Below are positions 25,138 to 33,029 of a stretch of DNA of 39,861 bases, piece after piece. Position numbers and translations under genes: made by a program. Numbering within the stretch: the first letter of the stretch is position 1; each line of letters opens with the position of its first letter. The stretch comes from Methanocorpusculum sp. UBA424 (lineage in GTDB: Archaea > Halobacteriota > Methanomicrobia > Methanomicrobiales > Methanocorpusculaceae), in NCBI GenBank assembly GCA_002498375.1, contig DAHC01000002.1:1-39861 (forward strand), written 5' to 3'. The notes beneath the pieces were generated by a model. The model had not been told where the DNA came from. It made no database searches and worked only from the letters and a program-made list of their open reading frames with translations.

Positions 25138-25794
25138 TTACCAGAACCTCTCGATCATGACTTCGCCGCGAAGGCCTTCATAGCTGAACTTCATTTCGGA
25201 ACAGTGTATAGGTTCTGAAAAACAGGGTGCATTCAGTACGAGCGATTCATACTCCCCGCCCTCTCCGGCGATATGGATCCGTCTGGATTTGTGAACCGAA
25301 AGCAGTACGTCGATCAGTTTTTCATCGATCGTTTTCCCGAGAACGTTATCGCCGAGTCCGTCTGCGGCGCAGACAACGATCACGGCGTCAAGACGGGAAG
25401 CCACTTCGTGCATAAGGGTGAGAGGGTCCAATTTCCAGAGCGGAGCAAAAAGCTTCAGACCAAGCCGGTCACAGACCGCGGCGACTCTCGACCGCTGATA
25501 CTCGGACTCGATCGCCCCGACGATGATCCCCTCGACACCGAGGTTAGAAAGACCCATTTCAAGGTCCTCGACCTCCTGTTCCTTCACGCCTTTCGATCGT
25601 ATTTCCACATATTCGGCCCCGCAGCGGTCAGCCATTACGGGGACTGCCTTAAGATTTGCCGAGTGGAACATATACGACTCGGTATTTTCCGGCACGACCG
25701 TGACCAGATGCGTGACCTGCATGCCGGCGTCGATCGCTTTTTGTACGGCAAGGATCGAGTCCTTACCTCCTGAAGTGAGTGCTGCCCAGCTCAT
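25138..25794 (-). CDS. dph6: Diphthine-ammonia ligase
   Basis: A 218-residue ATP pyrophosphatase-type enzyme of the Dph6/MJ0570 family. It amidates diphthine to diphthamide on elongation factor 2. The PP-loop is near the start (WAALTSGGKDSILAV, residues 3-17). The family segments GVEGIIVGAIESEYQRSRVAAVC (about 89-111), LFAPLWKLDPLTLM and AGEGGEYESLVLNAP (about 178-192) are intact. It begins on the last bases of the kinase gene (ATGA) and is one base from the DUF2070 gene. Confidence 0.92.
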   Translation of the reverse strand: MSWAALTSGGKDSILAVQKAIDAGMQVTHLVTVVPENTESYMFHSANLKAVPVMADRCGAEYVEIRSKGVKEQEVEDLEMGLSNLGVEGIIVGAIESEYQRSRVAAVCDRLGLKLFAPLWKLDPLTLMHEVASRLDAVIVVCAADGLGDNVLGKTIDEKLIDVLLSVHKSRRIHIAGEGGEYESLVLNAPCFSEPIHCSEMKFSYEGLRGEVMIERFW

Positions 25795-26690
25795 TACTGC
25801 TCCAGTTTTCCAAATACGGATTTGTAGCGCCCTGCCATACGTTCCCAGTCGGGAAGGTTGGTCTGCGTCCCAATCATCTCCACGACAAACGACGAGGTAA
25901 CTGCGCCGATCTTCGCGCAGGTGACCGGGTCATATCCTCTTTTCCATGCGGTGAAAAACCCTGCCCGGTATGCATCTCCTGCGCCGGTCGGATCCTTTGC
26001 TTCGACCGATACCGCAGGGATCTGCTCGGTTTTTCCATCGAAGTAGAGACTGCTGCCTGCTTTTCCATGGGTGATGATGGTAAACGGCACCGAGTCGAGA
26101 ATATCTTTTTCGCTGCAGGAAAGGGTCTTTTTTATGATATCTATCTCATAATTATTGCAGATGAGCATATCGATCTCCCCAAGAAGGGTCGTGAGGTCGT
26201 CGGCGGTATAGTATTTTACGTCCTGGCCCGGATCAAGGGAGGCAAACTCCGCCTGCCTGGCGAGATTGATATTGAAGGCGGCGTCGCCCGTTGCCATATG
26301 GACAAACTCGCGTTTCGGCGGAACTGACCTGGCGAAGGCTTCTCCTGCTCCCCACTCGAAGTAGGTCACCTGGTCTCCGGCGGCATTGTTCACCATAAAT
26401 GCGGTCGAACTGTTCTTCTCACTTCTGAAGAGTGTCGTTTTCACGCCGAGATCTTTCAGATATTTTTCGTATTCGCTGCCCGGGAAGTCGCACCCGACCG
26501 CACAGATGAGTTCGGCCTGACCGCCGAGTCTGGCGATGCCGGCGGCGATGTTTGCCGCCCCCCCGCCGAAGTATATCCTGCGTTCCGAGACTCTCCTTGA
26601 TTCGCCGATCGGCGGATACTCGTCTACGGTGATGATGTAATCTACGCAGAGATGACCGGAAACCGAGATCGTTTCACTCGGCAACGTCAT
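25794..26690 (-). CDS. PfkB-family carbohydrate or nucleoside kinase
   Basis: A 298-residue ribokinase-fold kinase. The PfkB signatures are RRIYFGGGAANIAAGIARLGG near residue 38 and DPTGAGDAYRAGFFTAW near residue 235, which holds the catalytic Asp and anion hole. ITHGKAGSSLYF precedes the second motif. Archaeal homologues include broad-specificity nucleoside kinases, so the substrate may be a nucleoside or a sugar. I choose the ATG at 26690 over the GTG one codon upstream; both overlap the DUF555 gene by under 20 bases. It is coupled to dph6. Confidence 0.88.
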   Translation of the reverse strand: MTLPSETISVSGHLCVDYIITVDEYPPIGESRRVSERRIYFGGGAANIAAGIARLGGQAELICAVGCDFPGSEYEKYLKDLGVKTTLFRSEKNSSTAFMVNNAAGDQVTYFEWGAGEAFARSVPPKREFVHMATGDAAFNINLARQAEFASLDPGQDVKYYTADDLTTLLGEIDMLICNNYEIDIIKKTLSCSEKDILDSVPFTIITHGKAGSSLYFDGKTEQIPAVSVEAKDPTGAGDAYRAGFFTAWKRGYDPVTCAKIGAVTSSFVVEMIGTQTNLPDWERMAGRYKSVFGKLEQ

Positions 26691-27033
26691 CACCTTCGAT
26701 CAGTTCTACGGAATAGGTCGAAAGAGACACGTCACGAAGTGCTCTGCCTATCACCGATTTGGCAATGTGTACTGCGTGTTCGGGGTTTTCGGCTTTGAAG
26801 ACCTTCATGGAAAGAAGAAGGCCGACCAGGCCCGTTCTCGCGATCACCAGAGCGGTATTGATATCTTTTCCACAGTATGGACAGGGCATATTCATCACGT
26901 CCACGTCAACAAACTTTGCTGACGGGTGCAGGCGTTTTCCTGCTTCACTCACGGCTATTCCAATGGCATCCTGAACGGACTCAACATCCTTAACCGTCCA
27001 TCCTGCCTCCAGCGTCACTCGATAATCCGACAT
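26674..27033 (-). CDS. DUF555 family protein
   Basis: A 119-residue protein of the archaeal DUF555 family, soluble and of unknown function. It begins MSDYRVTLEAGWTVKDVESVQDAIGIAVSEAGKRL and has a CPYCG pair near residue 52, then RTGLVGLLLSMKVFKAENPEHAVHIAKSVIGRALRDV. The frame continues two codons upstream to a TTG, but the ATG at 27033 is better. AATATATAC at about 27048-27056 is a TATA-like box that would give a leaderless or nearly leaderless transcript. It heads the DUF555, kinase, dph6, DUF2070 operon. Confidence 0.9.
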   Translation of the reverse strand: MSDYRVTLEAGWTVKDVESVQDAIGIAVSEAGKRLHPSAKFVDVDVMNMPCPYCGKDINTALVIARTGLVGLLLSMKVFKAENPEHAVHIAKSVIGRALRDVSLSTYSVELIEGDDVAE

Positions 27034-27193
27034 TTTCAACTCGCTGCGTATATATTATCGCTTTAGGATAATGGAATTTGCGGGTTGACTAACTTTTGGT
27101 CCGTGTTTTGATTTCATGCATCCGGTTTTAAGCCGAGGCGGCACGACCTATGAAATTCACAAAATAGGGGGTTGAGACGGGAAAAAATAGTAT

Positions 27194-28327
27194 GAGAATA
27201 TCTATCAACCCATTTTTTAACGCGAATCATGATTTAATGAAGATTGGCTACATCCCTACACCCTCATCCCCCCCAAAAAAAAGAAAAAATACCCATTATT
27301 CCTTGACGTTTTTTTTATTTACACTCTGTTTTGAATCGTTTTCACCTGATAGATATTATAACAAAATGCAGCCAGCATATTTTTCACTCGTACTCTTTGC
27401 AGCGTTGTTACCTTCACCAACCCTGCATGAAAGATATTTTTGATCACTGCATAGGGTCTTTCCCCCTTTGATCTCTTCCTGCTTATTCGCATATTTCTGA
27501 GTTTATCTCGTATGCTAATGGGATGTCCCCTCGCTCCCCGTTTCATTGTCGCACTATATCCCTTGCATTTCGCTCCCTGATATCCCCGATCCCGATAGAC
27601 CACTTCTCCTTTTTCTGACAGATCCACCTGACTATCATGAACATTTGCCGTGGTGGTTTCAATGCGTCGAATAAGATCGTGCGTCGTATCCATGATGGTA
27701 TGAAGTTTATAGCCATAGTGCATTTTGCCGTTCTTGGACATGATTTTTCCATCTTTATCCCGTCGTGTTTTTGCCTGCTCTCCTCGCGGCGTGTCTTTCT
27801 TACAATGACCGGGTTCAGCATACACAAACGTTGCATCCTGGATCATTCCTTTCTCGATTATCAACCCTTTTGATTCTAATTGTCGCTGGAATTCTTCCCA
27901 AACTAATGTATCAACGCCTGATTCGGACATACGCTCCCGAAATAACCAGATCGTTGAATTGTCGGGTATTTTGTCAGGACACCCAAGGAAATGCCAAAAA
28001 GAAAGACGATCATAAATTTCACGTTCAACGGCGAGATCAGACAGATTATACCAGACTTCCAGAAGCTGAATCTTGAACATAAGTATGACATCGACATTGG
28101 GATGACCGCCCTTGCCGGATTTATTTGCATACATGGATTCAAGAAGAGGGCGAAACACATCCCAATCAAGTGTTTTTCCAACGTCGGAGAGACGGTCGCC
28201 AAGTTTTTCATAACGTTCGTGATAGGCCTGGTTGAGACCAAAGCTGCTGAAAGTCCCCATACATACTACTCAACGTACGAAAAGAAAGTACTTTCTGTCG
28301 AAAAAAAAAAGGTTGTTAGAAATTCTC
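27194..28327 (-). mobile_element. Complete IS5-family insertion sequence, about 1134 bp
   Basis: The outer ends are imperfect inverted repeats: both start GAGAAT, then TCTA, CAACC and a T-rich run, matching at 15 of the first 17 positions. The 5 bp AGTAT lies immediately outside both ends (27189-27193 and 28328-28332) and is a candidate target duplication. The exact cut could be one base further out, because the palindromic ends are ambiguous. One intact transposase gene fills most of it. The right end lies 25 bp from the stop of the DGC gene. Confidence 0.85.
27319..28260 (-). CDS. IS5-family DDE transposase
   Basis: A 313-residue transposase. The N-terminal DUF772 domain (residues about 35-115) includes GHPNVDVILMFKIQLLEVWYNLSD and NSTIWLFRERM. 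The catalytic DDE domain has IQDATF (Asp 142), VYRDRGYQG (Asp 224) and RSKGERPYAVIKNIF (Glu 267). All three catalytic residues are present and the frame is unbroken, so the element may be active. Confidence 0.93.
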   Translation of the reverse strand: MGTFSSFGLNQAYHERYEKLGDRLSDVGKTLDWDVFRPLLESMYANKSGKGGHPNVDVILMFKIQLLEVWYNLSDLAVEREIYDRLSFWHFLGCPDKIPDNSTIWLFRERMSESGVDTLVWEEFQRQLESKGLIIEKGMIQDATFVYAEPGHCKKDTPRGEQAKTRRDKDGKIMSKNGKMHYGYKLHTIMDTTHDLIRRIETTTANVHDSQVDLSEKGEVVYRDRGYQGAKCKGYSATMKRGARGHPISIRDKLRNMRISRKRSKGERPYAVIKNIFHAGLVKVTTLQRVRVKNMLAAFCYNIYQVKTIQNRV

Positions 28328-28351
28328 AGTATTGTGTATTTCCGGGTTTGG

Positions 28352-28693
28352 TCAGCGTTTTATCTGCTGGACCGTGTTCACGACCTTCTCGATCTCGGCA
28401 AACTGTACGTCCGCCATGCCATTTTTGGTGATCCCTATCTCCGTTGCGATCAGATGGTGATCGGGGGCGAATCCTGCCTCGGCAAGCTTCTTCTTTGCAC
28501 AGCAATCAGTGCAGCCGTCAAGCACGATCACCTCGTCCACATCTTCGATTTCGTCGGCAATCCTATCGGCGCCCTGCTCTGCGCGCACCCAGATATACCC
28601 TCCCGGTCTTCTCTGCAGAAGAGCCAGGGCCGCCTGGGTGGTCAGTTTTCCGGTATTCGAAATACCCGAACAGGTAACTAATGTAATCGTCAT
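28352..28693 (-). CDS. DGC-domain putative zinc-binding protein
   Basis: A 113-residue protein with the Asp-Gly-Cys signature that names the family (VIVLDGCTDCCAKKKLAEAG, residues about 56-75). It also has TCSGISNTGKLTTQAALAL near the N-terminus. DGC proteins are thought to bind zinc or another soft metal through this Cys cluster. The start overlaps the acr3 stop (ATGA), making it the last gene of the arsenic operon. The IS element sits just beyond its stop and does not interrupt it. Confidence 0.85.
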   Translation of the reverse strand: MTITLVTCSGISNTGKLTTQAALALLQRRPGGYIWVRAEQGADRIADEIEDVDEVIVLDGCTDCCAKKKLAEAGFAPDHHLIATEIGITKNGMADVQFAEIEKVVNTVQQIKR

Positions 28694-29757
28694 GAAGAAT
28701 CACCCGGCGTATTCCCGGGAAATTTGGTTCGCGTCGCGTTCGCAAATTTAACGAGCATGAGCATCACCGGCACTTCGACGAGCACTCCGACGATCGTCGC
28801 GAGAGCGACCGGACTTCCGGTCCCATACAACGCAATGGAAACGGCGACGGATAATTCGAAGAAGTTCGAAGCGCCGATCATGCCCGCCGGGGCTGCAATA
28901 CTGTGAGGGAGTTTCAGGAACCATCCCGCGCCGTATGCAATACAGAAGATCAGGATCGTCTGAATGATCAGCGGTACGGCGATCAGAAGAATGTGCAGCG
29001 GATTTGCCAGAATCACACTTCCCTGGAAGGAAAAAATGATCACGAGGGTAAGCAGCAGACCGATGATGGTGATGTTGTCGAACTTCGGGACGAATGTATT
29101 CGTGAAATACTCCTCCCCTTTTTTCCTGATGAGATACACCCGGGTGGCCACACCGCCGGCAAGCGGGATCACGACGAACAGAACCACCGAAAGAAACAGG
29201 GTTGCCCACGGGATGCTGATCCCGCCGATCCCGAGCAGGAATGCGACGATCGGCACGAACGCGACAAGAATGATCAGATCATTGGTCGCGACCTGAACGA
29301 CCGTGTAGGCGGCGTTTCCTTTCGTCAGATAACTCCATACAAACACCATTGCGGTACACGGAGCTGCGCCTAAAAGCACGGCGCCGATCAGATAATCCTG
29401 GGCGAGTTCAGGAGGAATGAGGGCGCTGAACACGAAATAGAAAAAGAACCAGGCGATCGCAAACATCGTGAACGGTTTGATCAGCCAGTTCACGACCCAG
29501 GTCAGAACGAGTCCTTTCGGATTTTTTCCGACGTATTTCACGCTCTTGAAATCCACCTTCAGCATCATCGGGTAGATCATGACCCAGATCAAAACGGCGA
29601 TCGGGATAGAGACGCTGGCATACTCGAACGTTCCCAGAAACTCCGGAACGAACGGCAGGAATCTGCTGATCAAAACGCCGATGATCATGCATATTATAAC
29701 CCAGAGGGTAAGATATTTGCTGAAAAATCCGAGTCCGCCGTTCGTTTTCTGTGCCAT
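28690..29757 (-). CDS. acr3: Arsenite efflux transporter Acr3
   Basis: An Acr3-type arsenite permease, 355 residues, of the BART superfamily with about ten hydrophobic segments. The signature APCTAMVFVWSYLTKGNAAYT includes the essential Cys 134, and the second signature GASNFFELSVAVS includes Glu 301. It exports As(III) using the ion gradient. No ArsA ATPase gene is present, so it should act as a secondary carrier. It is 13 bases after the DUF5714 gene and overlaps the DGC gene. Confidence 0.95.
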   Translation of the reverse strand: MAQKTNGGLGFFSKYLTLWVIICMIIGVLISRFLPFVPEFLGTFEYASVSIPIAVLIWVMIYPMMLKVDFKSVKYVGKNPKGLVLTWVVNWLIKPFTMFAIAWFFFYFVFSALIPPELAQDYLIGAVLLGAAPCTAMVFVWSYLTKGNAAYTVVQVATNDLIILVAFVPIVAFLLGIGGISIPWATLFLSVVLFVVIPLAGGVATRVYLIRKKGEEYFTNTFVPKFDNITIIGLLLTLVIIFSFQGSVILANPLHILLIAVPLIIQTILIFCIAYGAGWFLKLPHSIAAPAGMIGASNFFELSVAVSIALYGTGSPVALATIVGVLVEVPVMLMLVKFANATRTKFPGNTPGDSS

Positions 29758-29770
29758 TTTCTTCAGTTCC

Positions 29771-30502
29771 TTACGTGTTCATCGGGTGAAACGGGCATTC
29801 GTCCAGAAGGCATTCCTGATTTCGTCCGGAATACTCGCAGACGATCTTCTCAGGCATGGTCATATTGATGCCGAGATGCTTTGCGACAAACTCCACCGCG
29901 GTCTGCATGGCGATATACGTATCGCGTTTACAGCAGCGTGGTCCGCCGATCGAACCGATCTTTATCAGGCATTCACCCGTCAGAAGGTTTCCAAGCGCCC
30001 AGTTTTTCTCTGAAAGAGGGTTGGTTTTCAGCGCGATCGAAAGAAAAATGCCCGCACTTACTGCAGCCCCGCAGGTCCCGGCAAGTCCGCAAAATCCACC
30101 CGGAACCATTTTTCCTCTGTGCTCCATCGAGGTGAGCGCAGTTGGAAGATCCAGATCCCCGCCGGCATTTTTATACGCGGCGAGAAGAGCTGCACCGGTA
30201 AGGATGTGGTGTTCGGGCCCGTGCATATGTACAGCGTCTGAGTCCATGATCTCCGTGGCGATGGAAAAGGGATCCGTCGATGCAGTATGCAGGCAGACGT
30301 ATCTGATCACGGCAAATGAGGGGGAGGCATGACATTCATCGCAGACGAAGTGCCCTTTTGTGCATTTTGCGTTGCTCAAAAAGGTCTTTCCGCAGACTGA
30401 GCAGGTCATCTCTTCCTCTTTCTCGCAATATTCCAGCGGAGCTCCGCAGATGAGGCATGCCGGATTCTGGTCGCTGGTTGTGGCTGGCATTAATGGGTTC
30501 AT
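29771..30502 (-). CDS. DUF5714 Cys-rich protein of the arsenic operon
   Basis: A 243-residue protein of the DUF5714 family. The N-terminal 60 residues are Cys-rich (CLICG, CSVCG, GHFVCDECH), resembling two zinc ribbons. The remainder is helical with GGFCGLAGTCGAAVSAGIFLS, GSIGGPRCCKRDTYIAMQ and a C-terminal CEYSGRNQECLLDECPFHP, giving a high total of Cys. The ATG overlaps the arsC stop (ATGA). The position in the operon suggests a role with arsenic or another thiophilic element; no activity is known to me. Confidence 0.8.
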   Translation of the reverse strand: MNPLMPATTSDQNPACLICGAPLEYCEKEEEMTCSVCGKTFLSNAKCTKGHFVCDECHASPSFAVIRYVCLHTASTDPFSIATEIMDSDAVHMHGPEHHILTGAALLAAYKNAGGDLDLPTALTSMEHRGKMVPGGFCGLAGTCGAAVSAGIFLSIALKTNPLSEKNWALGNLLTGECLIKIGSIGGPRCCKRDTYIAMQTAVEFVAKHLGINMTMPEKIVCEYSGRNQECLLDECPFHPMNT

Positions 30503-30879
30503 TCCTTTAGTAATGTTCTAATATTATCTTCTATGTGTATTAGTGTCATCCAATACGCCTCCTCGCCTTTTCCGACCGGGTCGTCGATGTGCCATTCGAT
30601 CCGCTGTGTTCCGGGAATGACGGGGCAGGCGATCCCGCAGCCCATCGTGACGATGATGTCGATCTTTGGCAGATCAGAGATCTTTTTCGGCCGATTCGTC
30701 GAAAGATCGATCCCGTAGATCTCCTGCATGAGGCGGACGGCTGTCGGATCGACGTTTTCGCCCGGCTCGCTCCCGGCCGAGTAACAGGTGAACCTGTCGC
30801 CGCCGAGATGCCGGCAGAGTGCTTCTGCGATCTGGGATCTGCAGGAGTTTTTGATGCAGAGAAAGGCGATCCGTTTCAT
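30499..30879 (-). CDS. arsC: Arsenate reductase, low-molecular-weight phosphatase type
   Basis: ArsC, 126 residues, of the thioredoxin-coupled type. The P-loop is Cys8-IKNSC-Arg14 (FLCIKNSCRSQIAEA), which attacks arsenate. The resolving cysteines are in TMGCGIACPVIPG (Cys 81 and 85, more closely spaced than the 82/89 pair of staphylococcal ArsC). The general acid is in WHIDDPVGK. It reduces As(V) to As(III) for export by Acr3. It is coupled by ATGA overlaps to the permease before it and DUF5714 after it. Confidence 0.94.
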   Translation of the reverse strand: MKRIAFLCIKNSCRSQIAEALCRHLGGDRFTCYSAGSEPGENVDPTAVRLMQEIYGIDLSTNRPKKISDLPKIDIIVTMGCGIACPVIPGTQRIEWHIDDPVGKGEEAYWMTLIHIEDNIRTLLKE

Positions 30880-31757
30880 ACGATCACCTGGACGGCAAGG
30901 CCCGTCACCACAGCCGCAATAAATATCGTTGCGACAAACACCAGAACGAGCTGTTTTTTGAATATCGCGGAAAGCATCGTGATCTCGGGAATACTCATAC
31001 CTGCGCCGCCGATCAAAAGAGCGGCCACGGTCCCCACCCCCATCCCTTTACTCAAGAGAGCGGCGCTGATCGGGAGGATCGTCTCCGCTCTGATATAGAG
31101 CGGGATCCCGATGATCGCGGCGATGGGGATCGCAAACAGATTCTCTGGTCCCGCGACGGCCAGGATCCAGTCGGCAGGCAGAAATCCGTAGATGAATGCG
31201 CCGATCGCGGCTCCAAGCAGAAGGTAGGGGCTCATCTGCCGAAACGTCATCCAGGCAAACCGTACGATCCTCTGGAGTTTCGTGCCGCTCTCTTCGGTCA
31301 TTCCTTCGACGGCGACCGGTTTTACATATTTTTTGAACCCGAGCCGCTCAAGAGTAAGGCCGATGAGGACGGCAGCCGTGAACATCAGGACCGCATATAT
31401 GATAGTGATTTTTGGTCCGAAGATGACAAGCATCATCGCGATTATCACCGGGTTCAAAAGAGGGGAGACGAACAGAAAGGACATGGCGCTCGAAAAGGCC
31501 ACGCCGGATTTCAGAAATCCGAGCGTTACCGGAATCGTCGAGCAGGAGCAGAACGGCGTGATCGCTCCAAAAGCGGCGCCGATAACGCTTCCTCTGACCG
31601 AGCCGGAATGCCCGAGGACTTTCTGCATCTTCTCTTTAGGGACATAGACATTGAGCGCCCCGACGATCAGACAGACGACGATGAAAAGCGCCGTAAGTTC
31701 CAGAGCTATGATCAGGAAATACTGACCGGCCGCGAGGAGCGTTTCTGCAAAATTCAT
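30876..31757 (-). CDS. ArsP-like permease (UPF0718/DUF318)
   Basis: A 293-residue membrane permease with the family motif GAITPFCSCSTIPVTLGFLKSGVAFSSAMSFLFVSPLLNPV (residues about 65-105), including the CSCS segment. A polar central loop (RLGFKKYVKPVAVEGMTEESGTK) divides two hydrophobic halves. Some members (ArsP) export trivalent methylated or aromatic arsenicals; others are uncharacterised. Its place between the 10-Cys miniprotein and arsC supports an arsenic or related substrate. Confidence 0.88.
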   Translation of the reverse strand: MNFAETLLAAGQYFLIIALELTALFIVVCLIVGALNVYVPKEKMQKVLGHSGSVRGSVIGAAFGAITPFCSCSTIPVTLGFLKSGVAFSSAMSFLFVSPLLNPVIIAMMLVIFGPKITIIYAVLMFTAAVLIGLTLERLGFKKYVKPVAVEGMTEESGTKLQRIVRFAWMTFRQMSPYLLLGAAIGAFIYGFLPADWILAVAGPENLFAIPIAAIIGIPLYIRAETILPISAALLSKGMGVGTVAALLIGGAGMSIPEITMLSAIFKKQLVLVFVATIFIAAVVTGLAVQVIV

Positions 31758-31939
31758 TCAGATTTTCCGGAACAACAGCAGTTTTCTCCGCATTGATCTT
31801 TCGATCCGGCTTCTTCATCGCAGCAGGATTTTTCCGGCACGATTTTCACATTGCAGCAGCACGAGCAGTTTTCTGCGGTGATGGCTTTTTTCAGCTTTCC
31901 AAATATCGAGGTCTTTTTTTCTTCGGTCATGATACTCAC
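31754..31939 (-). CDS. 10-cysteine miniprotein of the arsenic operon
   Basis: A 61-residue protein in which ten residues are Cys: NCSCCCN (25-29), SCC (39-40), QC (50) and NCCC (54-56). The first 22 residues are a basic helix (KKTSIFGKLKKAI). It is metallothionein-like in composition, but I know no named family. The GTG start overlaps the arsR stop (GTGA); an ATG three codons on is also possible and keeps all Cys. Its stop overlaps the permease start. The overlaps on both sides argue strongly that it is real. It may bind or hand over As(III) or another soft metal. Confidence 0.78.
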   Translation of the reverse strand: MSIMTEEKKTSIFGKLKKAITAENCSCCCNVKIVPEKSCCDEEAGSKDQCGENCCCSGKSE

Positions 31940-32280
31940 ATCTTTTCACAGGGTCGTGTTTCTCTAAGTCTTTTCAAGGTGTCTTTGTCGGTTTTTGTCA
32001 TCGGCAGTTCGGCGCAGATCTTTTCCAGGGCAGTGCACAACGCGGGATACTGGGCGAAAAATTCATCGCTGATTTTGTAGTATGCCCATTGTGCCTGTTT
32101 TCTGCTCTGGATGATGCCGGCGTTTTTCAGGATCGCGAGGCTGCGCGAAGCGTTCGGCTGGGAGAGGGAGAGTGCTGCTTCGATCTCACAGACGCATAAT
32201 TCATTACCCTGCAGGAGTGCAAGGATTCGAAGTCTGGTCGCATCGCCGCATGCTTTGAAGATCGTTTCCGGATCACTCAT
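31936..32280 (-). CDS. arsR: ArsR-family metal-sensing repressor
   Basis: An ArsR/SmtB winged-helix repressor, 114 residues. The DNA-recognition region is ALSLSQPNASRSLAILKNAGIIQSRKQAQWAYY. The metal-site helix is GNELCVCEIEAAL, whose CxC pair is the classical As(III)/Sb(III) sensor. Further Cys lie in the C-terminal half (ALC, KIC, PCEKM). I start at ATG 32280 (MSDPETIFKACGD), which overlaps the arsD-like stop by eight bases; the longer frame duplicates that gene. It should repress its own operon until arsenite binds. Confidence 0.93.
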   Translation of the reverse strand: MSDPETIFKACGDATRLRILALLQGNELCVCEIEAALSLSQPNASRSLAILKNAGIIQSRKQAQWAYYKISDEFFAQYPALCTALEKICAELPMTKTDKDTLKRLRETRPCEKM

Positions 32281-32602
32281 CGCATTCATATCCGGGAATA
32301 CAGCAGGAGCAGCAGTGGGTTTTTCGTTCGATGAGGTGGTCGGAGACATGCAGGATCTGTTTGATCTCTTCATCGGTCGGATACCTGCCGGTGATCATGA
32401 CAAAGTCATTGACAACGACGGCCGGGAGGATTTTCTCGCCGTGCCGTGACATAAGACGGACGATGTTTGGGTTGGCATCGCATGTTGCCCGCTCTATCAG
32501 AATGCCTTTGGGTTTGAGCCGGTCGATGATCTCAGTGATCCGGATGTACTCGGGATCGGTCGTGTCCGGGTCTTGTGCTTCGTAAAGACACATTGATGAC
32601 AT
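32273..32602 (-). CDS. ArsD-like arsenic metallochaperone with CCSCC tail
   Basis: A 109-residue protein resembling ArsD, the thioredoxin-fold chaperone that binds As(III). The matching core is PKGILIERATCDANPNIVRL and GEKILPAVVVNDFVMITGRYPTDEEIKQIL. Near the N-terminus there is only a single Cys 5 where ArsD has the Cys12-Cys13 pair, and Cys 41 replaces part of the site. The C-terminus carries THCCSCC and YECDE (Cys 97, 98, 100, 101, 107). ArsD normally serves the ArsA ATPase, which is absent here. It is the first gene of the operon; ATG 32593 is an alternative start. Confidence 0.75.
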   Translation of the reverse strand: MSSMCLYEAQDPDTTDPEYIRITEIIDRLKPKGILIERATCDANPNIVRLMSRHGEKILPAVVVNDFVMITGRYPTDEEIKQILHVSDHLIERKTHCCSCCIPGYECDE

Positions 32603-32645
32603 ATATTATTATATTCACATATTTGCATATAATGATTTTCAAAAG
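32603..32645 (-). promoter_or_regulatory. Promoter and likely ArsR operator of the arsenic operon
   Basis: The 72 bases between hgcB and the arsD-like gene hold a very AT-rich block (32601-32635). Read on the minus strand it contains the related units ATATGCAA and ATATGTGA followed by ATAATAATAT. Repeated ATAT spaced by 4 bases resembles ArsR-type operators, and a TATA box must lie in the same stretch. It suggests the arsenic operon has its own promoter, separate from hgcCAB. Confidence 0.5.
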
Positions 32646-32674
32646 GTGCGGGTGAGGGCACCCCCAAATCCCGT

Positions 32675-33025
32675 TTACCGCTCCTTCTTCCCGCAGTCGC
32701 AGACCGCAGCTTTTTGTTTCGGTGCGGAACTTCCGCAGCAGGAACTTCCCTCGCCGCAGCAGGCTTCGGTGTCCATGTCCTTTCCCCGGAGTGCGGCGCC
32801 GATCATCCCCCACGCACAACCGACCCCGCTTTGAACGATGATAGCCTGGACAGGGCAGTTGAGAGCGCAGGCTCCGCATTCCATGCAGGCAGAAGGCCGG
32901 TCGAGGATCACACGGGTCCGGCCTGCAGTAAAAACTGCATGGGGACAGACCTGCGTGCAGCGTCTGCAGTTTATACAAAGTGCCGGATCAAAGGAAAGAC
33001 TCGTTTCGGTGTAGGAATTAAACAT
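32675..33025 (-). CDS. hgcB: Mercury methylation ferredoxin HgcB
   Basis: HgcB, 116 residues, the ferredoxin that reduces the corrinoid of HgcA during mercury methylation. Two [4Fe-4S] sites are complete: CINCRRCTQVCP (Cys 17, 20, 23, 27) and CMECGACALNCP (Cys 47, 50, 53, 57), the latter being the HgcB signature. Cys 70 lies in the conserved GVGCAWGMIG. The family has a C-terminal vicinal Cys pair thought to bind Hg(II); here there are two, Cys 89-90 and 96-97, plus a CDC at 109-111. GGGGTGATC precedes ATG 33025, so I reject the longer frame. It follows hgcA by four bases. Confidence 0.95.
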   Translation of the reverse strand: MFNSYTETSLSFDPALCINCRRCTQVCPHAVFTAGRTRVILDRPSACMECGACALNCPVQAIIVQSGVGCAWGMIGAALRGKDMDTEACCGEGSSCCGSSAPKQKAAVCDCGKKER

Positions 33026-33029
33026 CAGA

